Positions 10,526 through 23,780 are shown, counted from the stretch's first letter. The stretch is 64,000 nucleotides of DNA from Struthio camelus (GCF_040807025.1 NC_090954.1:22386501-22450500), one strand, 5' to 3'. Notes: a model not told the origin generated them from the letters alone. Program-made: numbers and translations.

Positions 10526-10532
10526 TTTTATA
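10526..10532 (-). promoter_or_regulatory. TATA-like box abutting the first ATG
   Basis: The minus strand reads TATAAAA immediately before the ATG at 10525. If used, transcription would begin about 25-30 bp downstream, inside the open frame, leaving Met18 (10474) as the first usable start. It may equally be chance. Confidence 0.4.
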
Positions 10533-10720
10533 CAGCATCCAAGCAGAGCGGTGTTTGCCAGGAATCCTGTGGCGAGATGCTGTCTCTGAACCCCCCTTTC
10601 CTTCGCTCTGCGTCCCGCCGTCCTTCACGAGCAGCTCAATCAGCTTTTTGTCTCCCTGTGTTTGCTTGCTGCTGACTGAAAAACTGGTGTGGCCAGAGAA
10701 ACCTTCCGGTCCGTAGCCAA

Positions 10721-10747
10721 CAGCCCCACCCAGCGTCGCAAGGGGGG
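10721..10747 (-). promoter_or_regulatory. Candidate CSE for the 8.1-10.5 kb exon
   Basis: The minus strand reads CCTTGCGACGCTGGGTGGGG with a CGCT core about 207 bp upstream of the first ATG, matching the usual CSE position. The match to CTCF outside the core is poorer than for the edge exon. Confidence 0.4.
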
Positions 10748-10749
10748 AT

Positions 10750-12644
10750 ATTTCCTCTGCTGCTATTTTGAGTTTGCTGCTTAAATCTGTACCCTTCGTG
10801 CCAAACCGAAGCCTAGAGGTGCAATGTAAATACTCGCCTTGTTTGGAAGCAGAATTACTTCTTGCATACAGCGATTTGCTCTAGGCTTCCTGTCTCATAA
10901 TCGTGAGCTCTTCATAAATAGCTTTTTTCCCGGCTTTGTGTTGTGTAGGATTTACAAGATCTATCACTTCCACAGCATGTGTTACTGCATTTTCCGTTTC
11001 TGCTCCTCTAGTGAACCACCATAGACCAGTTAGCAAGTGGGGCGGGCCAAAGGAGCTCTGCAATTGAATAGAAGAGCTGGTACCAGGGAATTTATAGGGA
11101 AAAGTCCTGGAAACAAATGCTTATGACAGGAGCTCCCCATCACACTAGAATCATAATGCTGATCCAAAACACATCATCCTAATTAAGTTTTCCTCATATT
11201 GTGTATCACACCTCACTCAAAGGATGGGATGCATGACTCTTACACTTTTCCGTTTAGTGTCTCCCGGGCACTGAGACCTGAAAAGTATCTCTGTGAGCGG
11301 ACAAAAATACCCTCCTCTGCTGCCTCCTGATCTGTCCGATTCTTCCACCCGTTCTGAGGAGTGTAATTGTACGGCACTGAGCTCGTACGCTCTTGGAAAA
11401 TGTCTCCATTCCTAGTCAAAAATGGATATGTTGTAACCTGCTTTCATATTTTGAAGAGGTACAGTCCATTTTGCTCTGATATTCACCACGCGGGCTTAGA
11501 AATACCTTAAAGGACTCAGAGATCAGACTTGGAATCAGATATCTGTGTAAGGATGCTTAACGACTGTGCAAGGAATAAACGACTGTGACAAGACAATAAA
11601 CAGGAGAGGCCATAAATTAAACACCCAGATACACAAACCCTAATGAGAAGGAGCTAACGGAGACAATGATAAAGACCAGAGCTCTTAAGATACTGATCGA
11701 TGGGCCGTTAAAGGAACCACTCAAATGTAACCTCGAAGAGCTTCAACTGGAAACTTTGTTAATGACACGAAGGGAAAACCAAAACCAAAACCAAAAGAAG
11801 TGGATTATCAGGACGGGTCTCATAGGAAAGAGCAAACTTATTATGGGATGTTTGAGGGGACTAGGTTAGTCTGAAAAGTTTATTATAGGATTATCAGGGG
11901 AAGATCACATTCGGGGAATAGGAGGGGTCAAGGGCTATGGGGGAGGAACAAACGAGAAAATGGGAGGGAGGGGGTAAAAGGATCGCGTCTGAGCAAGTGC
12001 TGGATGTGCTTGACTCAAGATCCGGGTCGGAAACTGGATAAAGACCCTAGGGTCTTACTGCCAGTCCTGAGGAGCGGGTTACCTCCCGAGGGCTCCCCTG
12101 CATCCAGCACCGAGTTCCGGCTGCCTCCCCCGTGCAAATGCACGCCTAATATACAGGGGATATACACAGCTGCTTCTGAAGTCAGTCTTCCTCTTACAGA
12201 ATAAAACATATGGAGGAGGAAACAAAATAAGACTAGCACTATATATTTTTGGTTCAGCAATTTTAATACAATTTTTAATAATTATGGAACCACACTATTG
12301 TAAATAGAAGAAGTATCCTTCTGTTTTTGACACCTTTCCTTTAATTTTCTAGATATTGTTCTTCTTACAGTTGGCTAAAAAGGCAGACCCTGTCAAACTA
12401 TATTTACCAGGGGAAGTCTGAGAAACTCAAATTCTCTGATGCCTTTGTAAATTTTTAGAGAAACTTCATGACTGTATCGGTAGGAGAAAGAATAACAGTC
12501 AAGGTTGACTTTAGGATTATGCAGAATATTAGATACTAGACAACTTTGCACAATGAGACCTTTTTGTGATTTCTTCCTTATATCCTTTTGACTTCAAAGT
12601 GTGATAGGATCTAAAGACTAAATTACAGCAAAGGCCAGGTCAAT
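10750..12644. other. Non-coding stretch upstream of the protocadherin exon
   Basis: Mixed-composition sequence. I recognise no gene, RNA or mobile element. Short open frames on both strands look random. Confidence 0.6.
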
Positions 12645-12725
12645 TCTTCCTCTCTTCTTTTCTTCCTTTCTTCCTGTCTTCCTTTCTTCCTGTCTTCCTT
12701 TCCTCCTTTCTTCCATCTCCTTTCT
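12645..12725. repeat. Polypyrimidine CTTC/CTTT microsatellite
   Basis: About 80 bp of almost pure pyrimidine built from TTCC/TTTC units, with an imperfect TTCCTGTC variant repeated. Confidence 0.9.
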
Positions 12726-13839
12726 GACTAAAGATATCTAAGTGGGGATGTGTTCAGCTCTCGAGTTTCTTTCATCAAAAGCAACACGACAAAAGTTTGA
12801 TGTAAAAGCAGTCCGAAGCCCGGTACATCAGTAGCTTCACTGAGAATGCGACTCCTGTCCTCATTCATGCACTACAAAGATAACTGTAGCACCTGGAATC
12901 TATTTGCTTTTCACCCTCACCAGTGCTTCTGCTCTGCTTTTGGCGTCTTAGAGAGAGGAAGGTGCCTTTGCTTGACTGTAACCTGATCTCTTGGTATCAA
13001 TTTGGGGGTGGCTCGCATCTTGCCACTGCAGCCCTGGTAATGTGTCATACGCGGCAGGGAACAGACAGTCTAATAAGAGTCTCTGATTGTAGTAACCAGG
13101 TAATGCTCTCCCCTCATTTCGGACGGGAAATGCTGTCCTTCAGCAGACACAGTGTAGAAGGGTGTAATAGGAACAGTGACCCTAACAACGGCGCTCTTGG
13201 CAATAACAATAGCTTGGCACGTTAGACAGTGCTGCTCTTAGACTGAAGCTCATTCTTTCCGATTTTAGAGCGAAATGAAGTGAGTCACTTCCTGTGCATC
13301 ATTGGATAACTAATGCTAATATTTTCCATTGGGTTGCAAAAGTAAAATTGACATGTCCTAGAGGAAAACCAAGAAGTACCTGTACTGATAGGCCAAGGCA
13401 CATTGTCTTTTAGAATAACCTAGAAACTACAGTCAAAATACGATGTATAATCCATTTTAATGTTTCCAGAGAATTCGCTTATCTCCTTGAGGACCTCCTC
13501 GATTTTTTGATTGAGTTGATTTATTTATTCTAAGAAAGAAGTCTTAAATGACTGAAGACCCCTTCTTCTCCTTACTCAGAGATTTACATCTTGACACTAA
13601 AAAAGTGCTACAGCAACATATTCTGCTCAGTTTCTGTTATGTCTCCGTAGCTCAGAATATGGTGATACTAAAAAAAAGATTTTGCAGGACTTTCTGCTCC
13701 TATTTCTACAGCCTGAGCAATTCCGGTTTCCAAAATCCCCTTCTTGCTCTTTCGGTTAGGAAATCAGACCTACTCAGTGAAATCTCAGCAGCGGCAATCC
13801 GAATTCCTTTCACAGACTCCCCCGGAAGGACAAAAGCGC
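12726..13839. other. Non-coding stretch
   Basis: No supported gene or element. If the weak protocadherin relic just upstream (13840-14150) is real, the rest of that dead exon would fall here, but I cannot align it. Confidence 0.5.
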
Positions 13840-14150
13840 CTTCCAACCCCTGGAGCGATTAGTTCCATTGTTAAAACGCCGCTTTTGATCGTCCTCTTCC
13901 GCCACACGCTGCAGATGACTTAGGAGGTGCAATCGCCTTCATAGCTAAAGCACAGGTGCTTTCCCGCGTCATTGTGGATTTCCATGCCCAAGAAGAAAGA
14001 GGGAACAACGTTACCGCTCGTTGCTTTCACAATCAGGTCCCGGGACGGGTGTCTTCTCTCGCCTCCAACACTCAGACAGCACTTGAATTCCCAGGACCCC
14101 GGCTGAACTGCTGTCTTGAGCGCTTAGCTGGATGCAAACGTGAGGAAAGC
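13840..14150 (-). pseudogene. Possible highly decayed protocadherin EC2
   Basis: A minus-strand frame around 14150-14070 reads SASFP followed by QLSAQDSSSAGVL, compared with SAMPG and LESAQDPDVGNNSL in the edge exon. About 183 bp further on, near 13940, bases resembling the EC2 end (FSFTAVDGG coding) appear at the same spacing as in the intact gene. A CSE-like site lies upstream near 14.7 kb. Each match is weak and no open frame survives, so this could be chance. Confidence 0.3.
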
Positions 14151-14683
14151 TGGCAGAATTGTTCTTCATCTTCTGCGTTTCCATTTTCGCTGTAAATACA
14201 GCTGGTACGTGTCCCATTTATGATCCAGTTATGGAGAGACAAGTCAGCCTCCTCCTCCTCTCCCCCCACCCCCACACCCATTCTGTCCAGCTAATCCAGA
14301 TCACTCTGTCACGTGTAAACGTTTGTTTCTCCCGGTATTAACTCGGTGCTTACCAACCAACGGGCTCTGCCCGAGCCACCCCAGGGATTCGGTGAAATCC
14401 TCCCAGATATCCCAGGACCAGAGTGTTGCGTCAGCAGGCTGGGAACAGAACCTGGACGAATTTCTTCCTACTCCACACCCCCGATTGTGCATTGTGGTCT
14501 TGCATTTCCAGACAGTTCTCGATGCGGCAATTCTCAGCAAATCCCTTGGAAGGACTTTGAACTAGGGCATGTTCCGGTCCAACCCGGTTATTTCAGCTGG
14601 GCTCTCAGCTAATACCAGTCATACAGCATTTGACTGGTTCTCACTGGTCCCTCCCTGCGTGTGAATTCCCTGCCCAGCAGCAG

Positions 14684-14730
14684 CAGTAAACACACAGCGC
14701 TGGCCAACAGCGGCACTGAGCGTCCAGAAT
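14684..14730 (-). promoter_or_regulatory. CSE-like cluster of CGCT cores
   Basis: On the minus strand three CGCT cores occur within about 30 bp, including GTGCCGCTGTTGG. That segment shares GTGCCGCTG with the candidate CSE of the edge exon and GCTGTTGGC with the promoter of the 10.5 kb exon. No intact exon lies downstream, so it may be an orphan promoter of a lost exon. Confidence 0.3.
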
Positions 14731-14739
14731 AGGAACTAC

Positions 14740-17700
14740 ACATGCGCATCTACCCCCCAGATCTTTCAGCTCGGATTTCTTCAGTTATATTTTGGCTATT
14801 TCCAGAGCAAATTATGAAATACATTTCCCAGCTGAAGTATTTATACTATAAACGCAATTTCTTACCACTGACTGAGATTTTATCTTGCATTAAAAATAGA
14901 GGCCAATGTGAAAGATCTAGAAGTCGTCCTATATAAACCTTCTGTTAAATATGCCTAATGAGGACATTGGCAAACTTAGCAACGTTGTGCAGAACATCTT
15001 CCAGAAGTGACAGAGCTATTCTAGACGTTATATAGCTCTGACTGATTACACCAGGCTTAGGGATTTGGATATTTTCTTTTTTTTATAAGGACATCTCTAA
15101 CTCTTGTATGTTCTCTCCTAATGTAACCTGAATTTAAGAACCAGTTCAGTATTAATATCAGCACATTTCCTCTTACATCACTGTAATTCCGCTCTACTAA
15201 TACCCATTCACGAGGTTCCATGCTCTAAAATCTCCCCTGCATACCTTACGACCTTGGAATATAAAGGGAAATCTCATTTTACATGCTCTAAGGTTGTATA
15301 TCTTCTCAATGACATTCTGGTAGATGCTGTCTCCAGTCACTGAAGATTACACTTGCCAAAAGACACCTGGAAGACGTCTAAACAGTCCTTTTCGCTCCTA
15401 CATCTTTTGGAGGTAAGAAACAATAGCTGCCTTCTCTCTAGCTATGACAATCTCAGTATTTCCCACATGAAAACAAGCCCTTCTCAGCTTCAACACCTAG
15501 TTTCAAAAGGCATTCATACTAGTAAACTAAGCAATCTTCCTAAACTTCGTACTTAGTAGGATCCATTTTTTTCCACCTTCAGCTTCATTTCCAGTTCAAA
15601 CATGCTGTAGGGAGTTTTCTTAGAACAGTGCATCCTTGTATCCTGATGCCTCAAATGGCCCACAATTAATATTTTAATTTCTAATTCTCTGTCAACGTAT
15701 TTTGTGGGGAAAAGGCCATATATTGAGCTTTTCCTGTTTTTGTGTGTTCAGTTTCTGTATGACTCCCTTTTGAATTTCCTGCAGTAATTGTTCCAGTTGA
15801 CTAGGAGGAAACACATATTGACATATCACATGAAGAACCTATGAGCAGCACAAGGCTGTTAAGTAATTGAAGTCCACTGTATCAACAGTCTTCTCTTTCC
15901 ATATGTTTTTCATGAAGCAACAGACAGAGGAAAATAAGATGATTTTTTTAAGAGACATTTGGATAGGTCTGAAGAAGAGAATTCAAAGACAGAAAGGCCA
16001 CACTGACACCACTGGAAAAAGGGTAAGAAATTTCCAGCTTTTGGACAAGTATTTCTGCAATTTGCTGTCTGAAGAAGGTGAGTTGGAGTGAATGAAGGAA
16101 AGTAGTCAAGTGATATAGTAAGGAAAGGAGAGAAAGACAGACATTATGCTCTTCTGGGCATGGAAATAAGACTTTTTTTTTTTTTGGTAGTGAATGGGCC
16201 AGTAAAGGAAATGAAGGATTTGGGAAGAGGTTGAGTTGGGAAAGGCTAATTTTGAAGTGCTGGGTGAGGAGAGAAATGAGGCTTGGACTAAGAAGCAGAT
16301 TTGCAAGTGAAAGAGAGAACGGGAGAGCAGGAGGAAGGAGCAGTCGTTAGAGGAGGGAAAGATCCTATCCAAGAGTGGCCGAGAGAAGATAGGCATCAGC
16401 CTGTTGATTTGATAGGGCTGATTAAGGAGGGTGAAGACATAGGAATACGTCTAGGATCTATCATCAAGGCAATCTATGAGGAGCTTGTCAATGTAGAGCC
16501 TGTAAATAAAGAATGAAAATGGGCACCATCAAAGGAAAAATGCGGTCCAATCAGCCAGAGTAAAAATGATATGGGGACTTATGGAGAAAAGCAGGAAGGG
16601 CAGTAGATGCAGTTTTAAGTGAAAACATGGGCATAGGTCAGAAAGGAGCTGAAATGTATGGAAAGAAGGAAGAAACAGAACAACTAGACAGAAGAGGAAG
16701 AAGGAGAAAGACAGGCTGAGACACAGTCCTTCTGGTTTGTGTCTGTCCTTTGCAGGTTCTTAGTATTGGGCTCAGGACCTAGGATTCCTTCTTTTACATC
16801 TTTCTCCCTCAGAGACTCTCTCCCCACTTGGGGAGCAGGAAATTTAGAAAATTTAGCAGCAAACCAAGGGGATCCCAGTCAGCCTGACAGGATAAAGCAC
16901 AGCTGTGCTCTACCTTTTCAGTCTCCTGATGCCAGGCTAGGCCCATCTTCAAGCCAGTTTCCCAGATCCTGTAACCCTTGGATTTAATTCTCAGTAAGCA
17001 TGAAAACATTGAGAAAGTGGGAACACCTGGTGCCTAAGTGGGAGGTCAATGGAGAGATGGTTCAAATACAATGTCATGCATAGCTTGGTCACTTCCCAGA
17101 AGGAAAACGGCTTCTGAACTGAAGTTCCCTGGGAAGACAGAGAGATCAAGGGTGCCAGCAGCTGTCACATTTGTTCAAGCCACAGGTGAACACACAGATG
17201 GGTCAGCATTAAGGGATTATCCCCACTTTTCTTTGTCTAATGCCTCTGAAGATACAACGACCAATCCAGCAGTTCACAAGCACGAAGCGGCTAGCACTGT
17301 TCCAACTAAATCATAAGGATAGTCTGACCCCAACACAAGAGGAATCTGGCCTATAGTCTACAGAAGCAGCAGAGAGTTCCCACGTTGGGAAGATGCTGGG
17401 AAAACAAAGGCTTTTCATGCCTTTTAGCTTTTCATCTGCTTCTCTGCCCTCAGTTGCAGCTCTCAGCATCTTTTTGACAGCTTCCAAAATGGACCTCAGA
17501 AGAAGACACAGAAAGACAACCTGACTGAGTTCCCCACTCCATGTCAGCATCTCCAGCCTTCTTGCCTCTGCACACTCCTTTCTATTGCTCCTAAATCTGA
17601 CTGTGAAGGATAAGAGCAGTACATGTCTTCTAATAGGACTTTGTACATTACAATCACATTTAAAAGATGTAATTATGTGTTTCTCCTCTCACCTTGAAAG

Positions 17701-18619
17701 CAAGAGCATGCATGCTGGCTTCCAAGGTGTCTTTTGTGCTTCCTCCAGCATTACCTGCTGGAAAATATCACCTGTCTGCAAGAAATCCTTTAAATCCACC
17801 ATTTCCAGCATCAGAAACATGGAGGGGGTAGTCTCAGGTTATAGTTTCAGCAACAACTACAGACCAGTACTTGCCTGCATCACAGGATGACCCTTGTGTC
17901 TCAGACACAATTAAACCATTTCCAATAACGCAGGATAATCAGTCGACTTCCTGTCACATCTTTGACACAAAGTAGCAAGGTTTAGGCTCTGATTATCCTG
18001 AAATATCCTGGTATCTTCAGCGTTTGTTTAATACCTGCTATATCTTCGTGAAGGTGAGCTGTACAAAGCCGTCTTTATTTTGGAGGATATTTTGACATGC
18101 TCTGCATTGCTAACCAATGGTACATGTGGATACTCAGCGAAGGAAAGGAGCCTTCCAGGACAGGAAACATCTGTGGAGAGAAGTCCAGAAAGGCTTTCTT
18201 CACCTTTTAGTCTACAAACACTTACCCCAATATCACTTTTACTCATGGAGTGGACAAAAAATGGCAATGAGAAACTGAATATCAACTTAATGATAGATGC
18301 ATGCACACAGTTATTAGTGAAAAATCATAAAGCAAACAGATGTGACAATAATTTATTTAACAGGTACTGGTAAAAGTGTGTCACGGCTAATTCATTTTAT
18401 GCAAATCTTATACCTGGGCAGGTGCAGTGTTCTTCTCATATTAAGATTCTTCCATCTGAATATTTTTCTCTTTTTGTATTAAAAGTACTGGACCACAGCA
18501 ACGATGGGGAGGACTTGCTAATGGAAAGCAGCTGGTAGTCCATGACTACTGTCATAATTTAAAATAATATCTGACCAAGAGCAGCCGAAAAGGTGATGAG
18601 ACCTGGGCACAGCTAATCC
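14740..18619. other. Non-coding stretch
   Basis: Ordinary single-copy-looking DNA. Bases 15900-16700 are purine-rich on the plus strand with a 71-codon open frame at 16301-16516 that resembles nothing I know. A 10-bp inverted repeat (GGATAATCAG ... CTGATTATCC) lies near 17934-17998. No gene called. Confidence 0.55.
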
Positions 18620-19110
18620 TAGGGCTCAAAGAAAATGGAGCAAGTAGGACCCTCGCCCTCCCCTGGGCTGGCTGGACCCGAGCGGCTCAGCCCAGGGAGG
18701 AGCGGACCAGAGGTAGCGGGGGTTGGATTTGGTGGCCCCGTCCCTGGTTCGGCTCGGCTCGGCTCGGCTAGACTGGCGGGGAGTATTCCGCTGCAAATCC
18801 GGCTCCGCGCCGGTGGAGGGCGGCCGTCACCGGGGAAAAAAAAACCAAGCTGCGAATTTGCAAGTCACGGAAAGGAGCGGTAGAAAACGGCTTGCAGACA
18901 ACCAGGCTCTGGCCGGTTTCGGCTAGGGCAGGCGGCAGAGTACCCGAGGGGAGGTAGGTCCCTTTATTTTTCATCTGCAAGGCAAGATACGGGTGGCCCT
19001 TCTCCCACTGAGCCAGGGGTTGCTATTGGCGTCCTCGTCCGCAGGAGCTGGCTCCCGTTGTGCCGCTCAGCGCCCGGGGAAAATGAGCGCACACTCAGAT
19101 CTAGGGAAAC
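18620..19110. promoter_or_regulatory. CpG-rich island, candidate promoter
   Basis: About 490 bp with dozens of CpG dinucleotides and high GC, abruptly different from CpG-poor AT-rich DNA on both sides. It contains a CGGCT tandem at 18749-18769 and a 9-base A run. Open frames here (such as 18635-18883, plus) are low-complexity, of the kind GC-rich DNA gives by chance. It may be the promoter of an unannotated transcript, a Pcdh regulatory element, or a GC-rich repeat. I cannot tell which. Confidence 0.5.
18749..18769. repeat. CGGCT pentanucleotide tandem
   Basis: Four consecutive CGGCT units inside the CpG-rich island. Confidence 0.9.
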
Positions 19111-22100
19111 AAGCGGAGACTGAGCGAGTTTTAGGCTCAGAGCAGGAAGCTGGAGAGAAATGGGAATTAAAAGGTCACTAGTGATGCACCGGGACTTTGA
19201 GAGGGCACTCAGCACTGTGGACCGAGCTGTATTTGGGAGGGGATGTGGGTCTTGGAGCAGTCACTGGAATCATTTTACCCTGTGGAAGACCTGACGCTGG
19301 CTTCCTGCCCACCCCCCCGCCCCAGGCCAAAAAGTGAAACTAATGTAGTATTGAGCAGTGTACTCGTTCCCCCCAGCACTGGGATTGCAGGACAACTGGG
19401 GACACGATCTCCCAGCAGTCAGCTTAAAGCCTGGGAATCAGAGCTTGTCACAGGAGAGGCCAGGGCTGAAAAATCTCTTGCTTCCTTCCCTGTTAAGATA
19501 GTGTATCTGATGCAGTGAAGATTTATATCATTTTAAATGTGCCTTAAGAAATGTGTGAACATTCATTACCACATGTTTGTCTTATATTCTAGCCTTTACA
19601 GAAAACAGAGAAAAGGAATACAGACAAGTTTAAAGCAAAACAGTTCTCAGCTGGGAATACATATGTATTCCTAGGCACACACCTCAATTTAAAATGAAAT
19701 TCACAGATACATCCATGCCTGATTCATCAATTTAAAGAAAATACACCTTAAGAAATTTAAATCAAGTTTTTTAAATGAGATCAGTGATAAGGAGAGGTTC
19801 AATATCAAGATGTTTCAGACAAAGCACAGTGAGTTAGGCTGGTTTTAAGAAGCAAGCATGTCTTGCATCACTGAAAATATAAGATTTACGTCCTTAAGGC
19901 ACACGCAAAACAATCTTTGTTCCTTTTTTTCTTCTTCCCATTAAAAACGTTTTGTACCAAATAATCAAATAAAACAAGCCTGCACTTTACAGTACGATTT
20001 CAGTTCTGCTCAGAATCAGTTTGTTGTTTAACTTTGTTCAGGCTGTACAGTTTAATTCTCTAGTTTAGCAAATATAAGAACTATTAAGCAAGGATATGAA
20101 ACATAAATGTGCAGTGTGTTGTGTACTATGTCAGAGGAGAGGAAAATGAATGTGCATACTCTAGATCAGACGGGTACGTAATACTTCTACTGTTGAAGAG
20201 AATTAAATCTATAGAAAATGTGTGCCTTGTTCAACCTTACCAATAATCCTTTATGTAGTCAGGACTAGCTTTAAAGGCCCTAAAGAGGAAAGGCTGCTTA
20301 AAATATGTCTTAACTGGAAATAAAGAACCCATTTCTAAAAGCGCAATCCCAAAAGCCCTACTCAGCACCTACTAAACTTGGAGATACTTACACTGCTGAA
20401 AAGCTTTAACTTTTTAACTTGAGAGAACGTTGTATGATCCACTTGGTTTTCTCTAATATTCTCATATTTTTAAGATGCCAGAGTTAAACTCTTTCCTCTG
20501 CCTAACAAGGTTCAAACTCACCCCTCGACTGTCTGGAGAGGTATTAGGTTATAGGAACTGTAGCATGCGGCTGGAGAGGTTCTTAACCTTCCTGTCAAAA
20601 CAGGCATTATATTCCTTAGCAGACAGCAGTTCACAACTAAATCTTTACTTCCTCATTTAATCACTTCCATCTACCTTATTTTATTGCTTGATGTATTAAT
20701 CAAGGTAGCAAAGGAAATAAATTATCCAGAAATGCCAGTGCAGCAGTCATGGGTGGCTCTGGGAGAGGTTTCAGAATTAATATAGGCTGTCTGCATGAAT
20801 AAGAAACATGTCCCTTGACTTAAACTTTTCAGTCTCAACCTCAAGTCTAAATCCGTATACCTGAATAGGGTTTTTATACTTGAATAGGGTTTTTTTTCAT
20901 ACAAAACCCTAGCTCTATGCCCTGTTCACAATCATCTGCCATTCTGAGAGTAAAATCAGGGTTTCACATACCCTCACAGGAATAGATATATGTTTACTAC
21001 ATTGATGCTCAGTAGATGGAGTATGAGTTACTTTTACTAACGGCAAATGCTAAATGCTAAACAAATAGATTCCTAGTCATCCAGTCTTCATTTATCAATG
21101 TTTCCCACTAAACACATGTAGCAAGAAGACAGCAGAAAAAGTAGTTGGCAAAATCTTTAAGTTGAACAGGACAGACCTGTGCTGTGATTCCTGTTATGTA
21201 CACAACCTTCACTTATTTGTGCACATACCTAAAAAGCAAAAAATTAGCCATATCAGAATAGGTGCTGAACTACAAAAATAAGAGTTCTGGTGTCACTAGG
21301 ATGCAGTAAAAATTTTCTTTAGGATAGTGTTGCCTAAAGATGAGTGACAAAAACAAACAAACAAACAAACAAATATGTAATAGCCATTTAATTTATATAG
21401 CATCCAGACTTGCCTACTGATGTCCCTTTGAGAATCTGAGCTTCTTAGTTCATTCGCTCTCCTTCTTACTTCGTTGAAAGTTCGTACATGAGCAAAGACC
21501 CCATCACAAAAGTCAATATCCATAAATAAGGTCCTTAAATATCCCTAAATGGAAGATCCATCATGTAATGCATCCTTTTGCAATGTATTCTAGACATTAT
21601 CTAGAAGATATGTACATGTCTTCTGTCCATATATTTTTTTTTTGGTCTAACTTCCGAGTTGACTAAATCTTTAAAGAGAGATTTTCTTTGTACTTAGAAG
21701 TGGATTAAGAGATATAGTGAAATGTTGTCCAGCAAAGAGAAGTCAGCAATAAATGCCAGACAGACAACAAGCAGAGTGTCCTCAAGAGAAATAGTAAATA
21801 TAAGAGAAATAATAAATATAAAGGAGACTGCCAGAACTGTGTTATCTTAGCTGAATCAATTAAAAACCTAAAGCATCCCTGGGAATAAACTACTGTGAGC
21901 TGACTGCAAATGGTGAAGCCAGAAAACCTTATTCGCCACATTAAAAAAAACTTCCAAGCTCATATAACTACCAAGTCACTAGAATATTTAGAATAAAATG
22001 ATTTGATGTGAAAGATCAAATAAATGTCTTTAAAAAGCCCATAAAAAAAGAACCGCTTTGATGAAAGCTCTTCATGCATCATTTGAAATTTCACATCAAA

Positions 22101-23345
22101 TTGCAAAAAATAAGAAACCCCTTCCTACTGGAGAGATGTTTGCACTTACCTCTGAAATAACAATGTGTGAGATTATACCGATCAATCAGATCAATCTTGG
22201 AAAGTCATTCTTCTGACAGATAATAAAATAGTGCAAGACACAGGACATTTCAGAGGTCTGTAGATACTGATTTCTTGGCCTGTGGAAACAAGAAGTGAAA
22301 GATAAGTTTGAAGCTCTCTGGATCAATAAACATTGTAAACTTCCCTATTATTGTTTATACATGCTATAATCAGGACAATAGATCCATTCAGAAAATTTTT
22401 CTTATGTACTTTTGCAGGAAAACAGGAAATGGCATTTTTTACAAGGTAGTAATCTAAATTCTTCAGACTTTTTAGCTTCTCAGGACTTGTTTTGTCTGGT
22501 TTTTGTTTCTAGGTACTTTTGTTTGGATGAACGGAGAAGAAGTTATTACAGAAGACAGGCAAACCTTTGAAAGAAAATTAAGGGAAACCACCATACATTT
22601 CCACTGCCTTAAAGGCAGTTATCTCTTTTCCAGAAAAAAAAAAAAGAGAGAAATTCACTTTTTGGTTTTTTTTTTGTTTTTAGTGGTGTGCTGAACAAAG
22701 CCTCTAAAAGTATTCCTCTATAAGGATGTATGATCCCACTGTGATCCTGCTGTTTTTTTCACAACAGTTGCACTGCCTTTGAGGTGAAAAACATTTACTG
22801 ACACATTTAACCAAATTACATGAGAGACTAAGGCTTGACTCCTAACCTTTTAATTAATTAGCTGAACATTACTGAAGGCACTAATTTGGCAAATTTGTGG
22901 ACATTCAATGAATGTGGCCACCTGATCCATTGTTTCCAAAACTACTGTAGAAGTACATGGTAGTTTTAACTTGATATTTCAGTGGTTTCTCCAAAAATGA
23001 TCAAAATTATTTGGAGAGCTATGTATGAAAGTAATAATATAGCCATATTGGCAAAGATTATAGGCTTCCCAGTAAAAGAATCTATTTGTGATCCCTTCAC
23101 TTGTTGCTACATGAAATACTTATCTATAATTTTTAAATATTTATTTGGTGGCTGTGTTAATGCTGAGGACCTTCCTGCCCTTGCCTCTACTCCTCTTCTC
23201 CTGCCAGTGGAGAAGTTCTGGCTAGTCTGTCATGGATCGCCCATAGTCCAAATTCAGAAACCAAGAAACAAATTTACTATTGCTCTGCTCCTTCCCACCT
23301 CCCAGTGCCAGGAGGTCCACCATTACAAGTAGTACATGATTGCAG
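19111..23345. other. Non-coding AT-rich stretch
   Basis: No supported gene. Minor features: a short tandem duplication containing TGAATAGGGTTTTT near 20862-20896, a CAAA tetramer run at about 21352-21371, and a degenerate roughly 20-bp tandem near 21786-21822. Confidence 0.55.
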
Positions 23346-23412
23346 CATCCGAACCAGATTTCTAAAAGGGATTCCCATATACAAAGCATGTCAGGAGGCT
23401 AGGCTGGCATGG
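23346..23412 (+). repeat. Dispersed repeat unit, copy 1
   Basis: Shares CTAAAAGGGAT, a short variable spacer and AAGCATGTCAGGAGGCT plus GGCTGGC with 24430-24474, about 1.07 kb away in the same orientation. The family is unknown to me. The second copy sits directly after an old CR1 reverse-transcriptase remnant. Confidence 0.6.
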
Positions 23413-23708
23413 CTCTTGCCACCCTGCCTAGAGGGTCTTATGTCAGTAGCCATTCCAGCTGGTGCTGCCAGGCACAGGTCATTGAAAAGGCAGGAGGGGA
23501 TGGCTAGTGGAAGCTGTGAAGTCCGGTCACCTTTGAAATGGTGCCTTCAGCATGCCAGCTTGGGCACTCCAAGTCAGTGATCTGGATACTGAAGGCACTG
23601 ATAGGGGCACATTTACAGGACAGAGTGAGCACACTAAGTGACATTCAGGTGCTTAAATATAGTCGCCTAGTGCTATCTAAGATGCCGTACGGCATGTATC
23701 ATCACAGT

Positions 23709-23717
23709 ATGTATGTA

Positions 23718-23752
<35 letters not shown>

Positions 23753-23780
23753 AAATAAAAATATATATATATATATATAG
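23709..23780. repeat. Compound AAAT / TA microsatellite
   Basis: About 10 AAAT units followed by an AT dinucleotide run of about 20 bp, flanked by TATG units. Confidence 0.95.

Noticed and set aside
12015-12260. 81-codon minus frame with a hydrophobic signal-like start
   Set aside because: No homology. The hydrophobic stretch comes from AT-rich codons and no exon structure supports it.
18635-18883. 82-codon Pro/Gly/Arg-rich frame in the CpG island
   Set aside because: A composition-driven chance frame with no domain and no splice or homology support.
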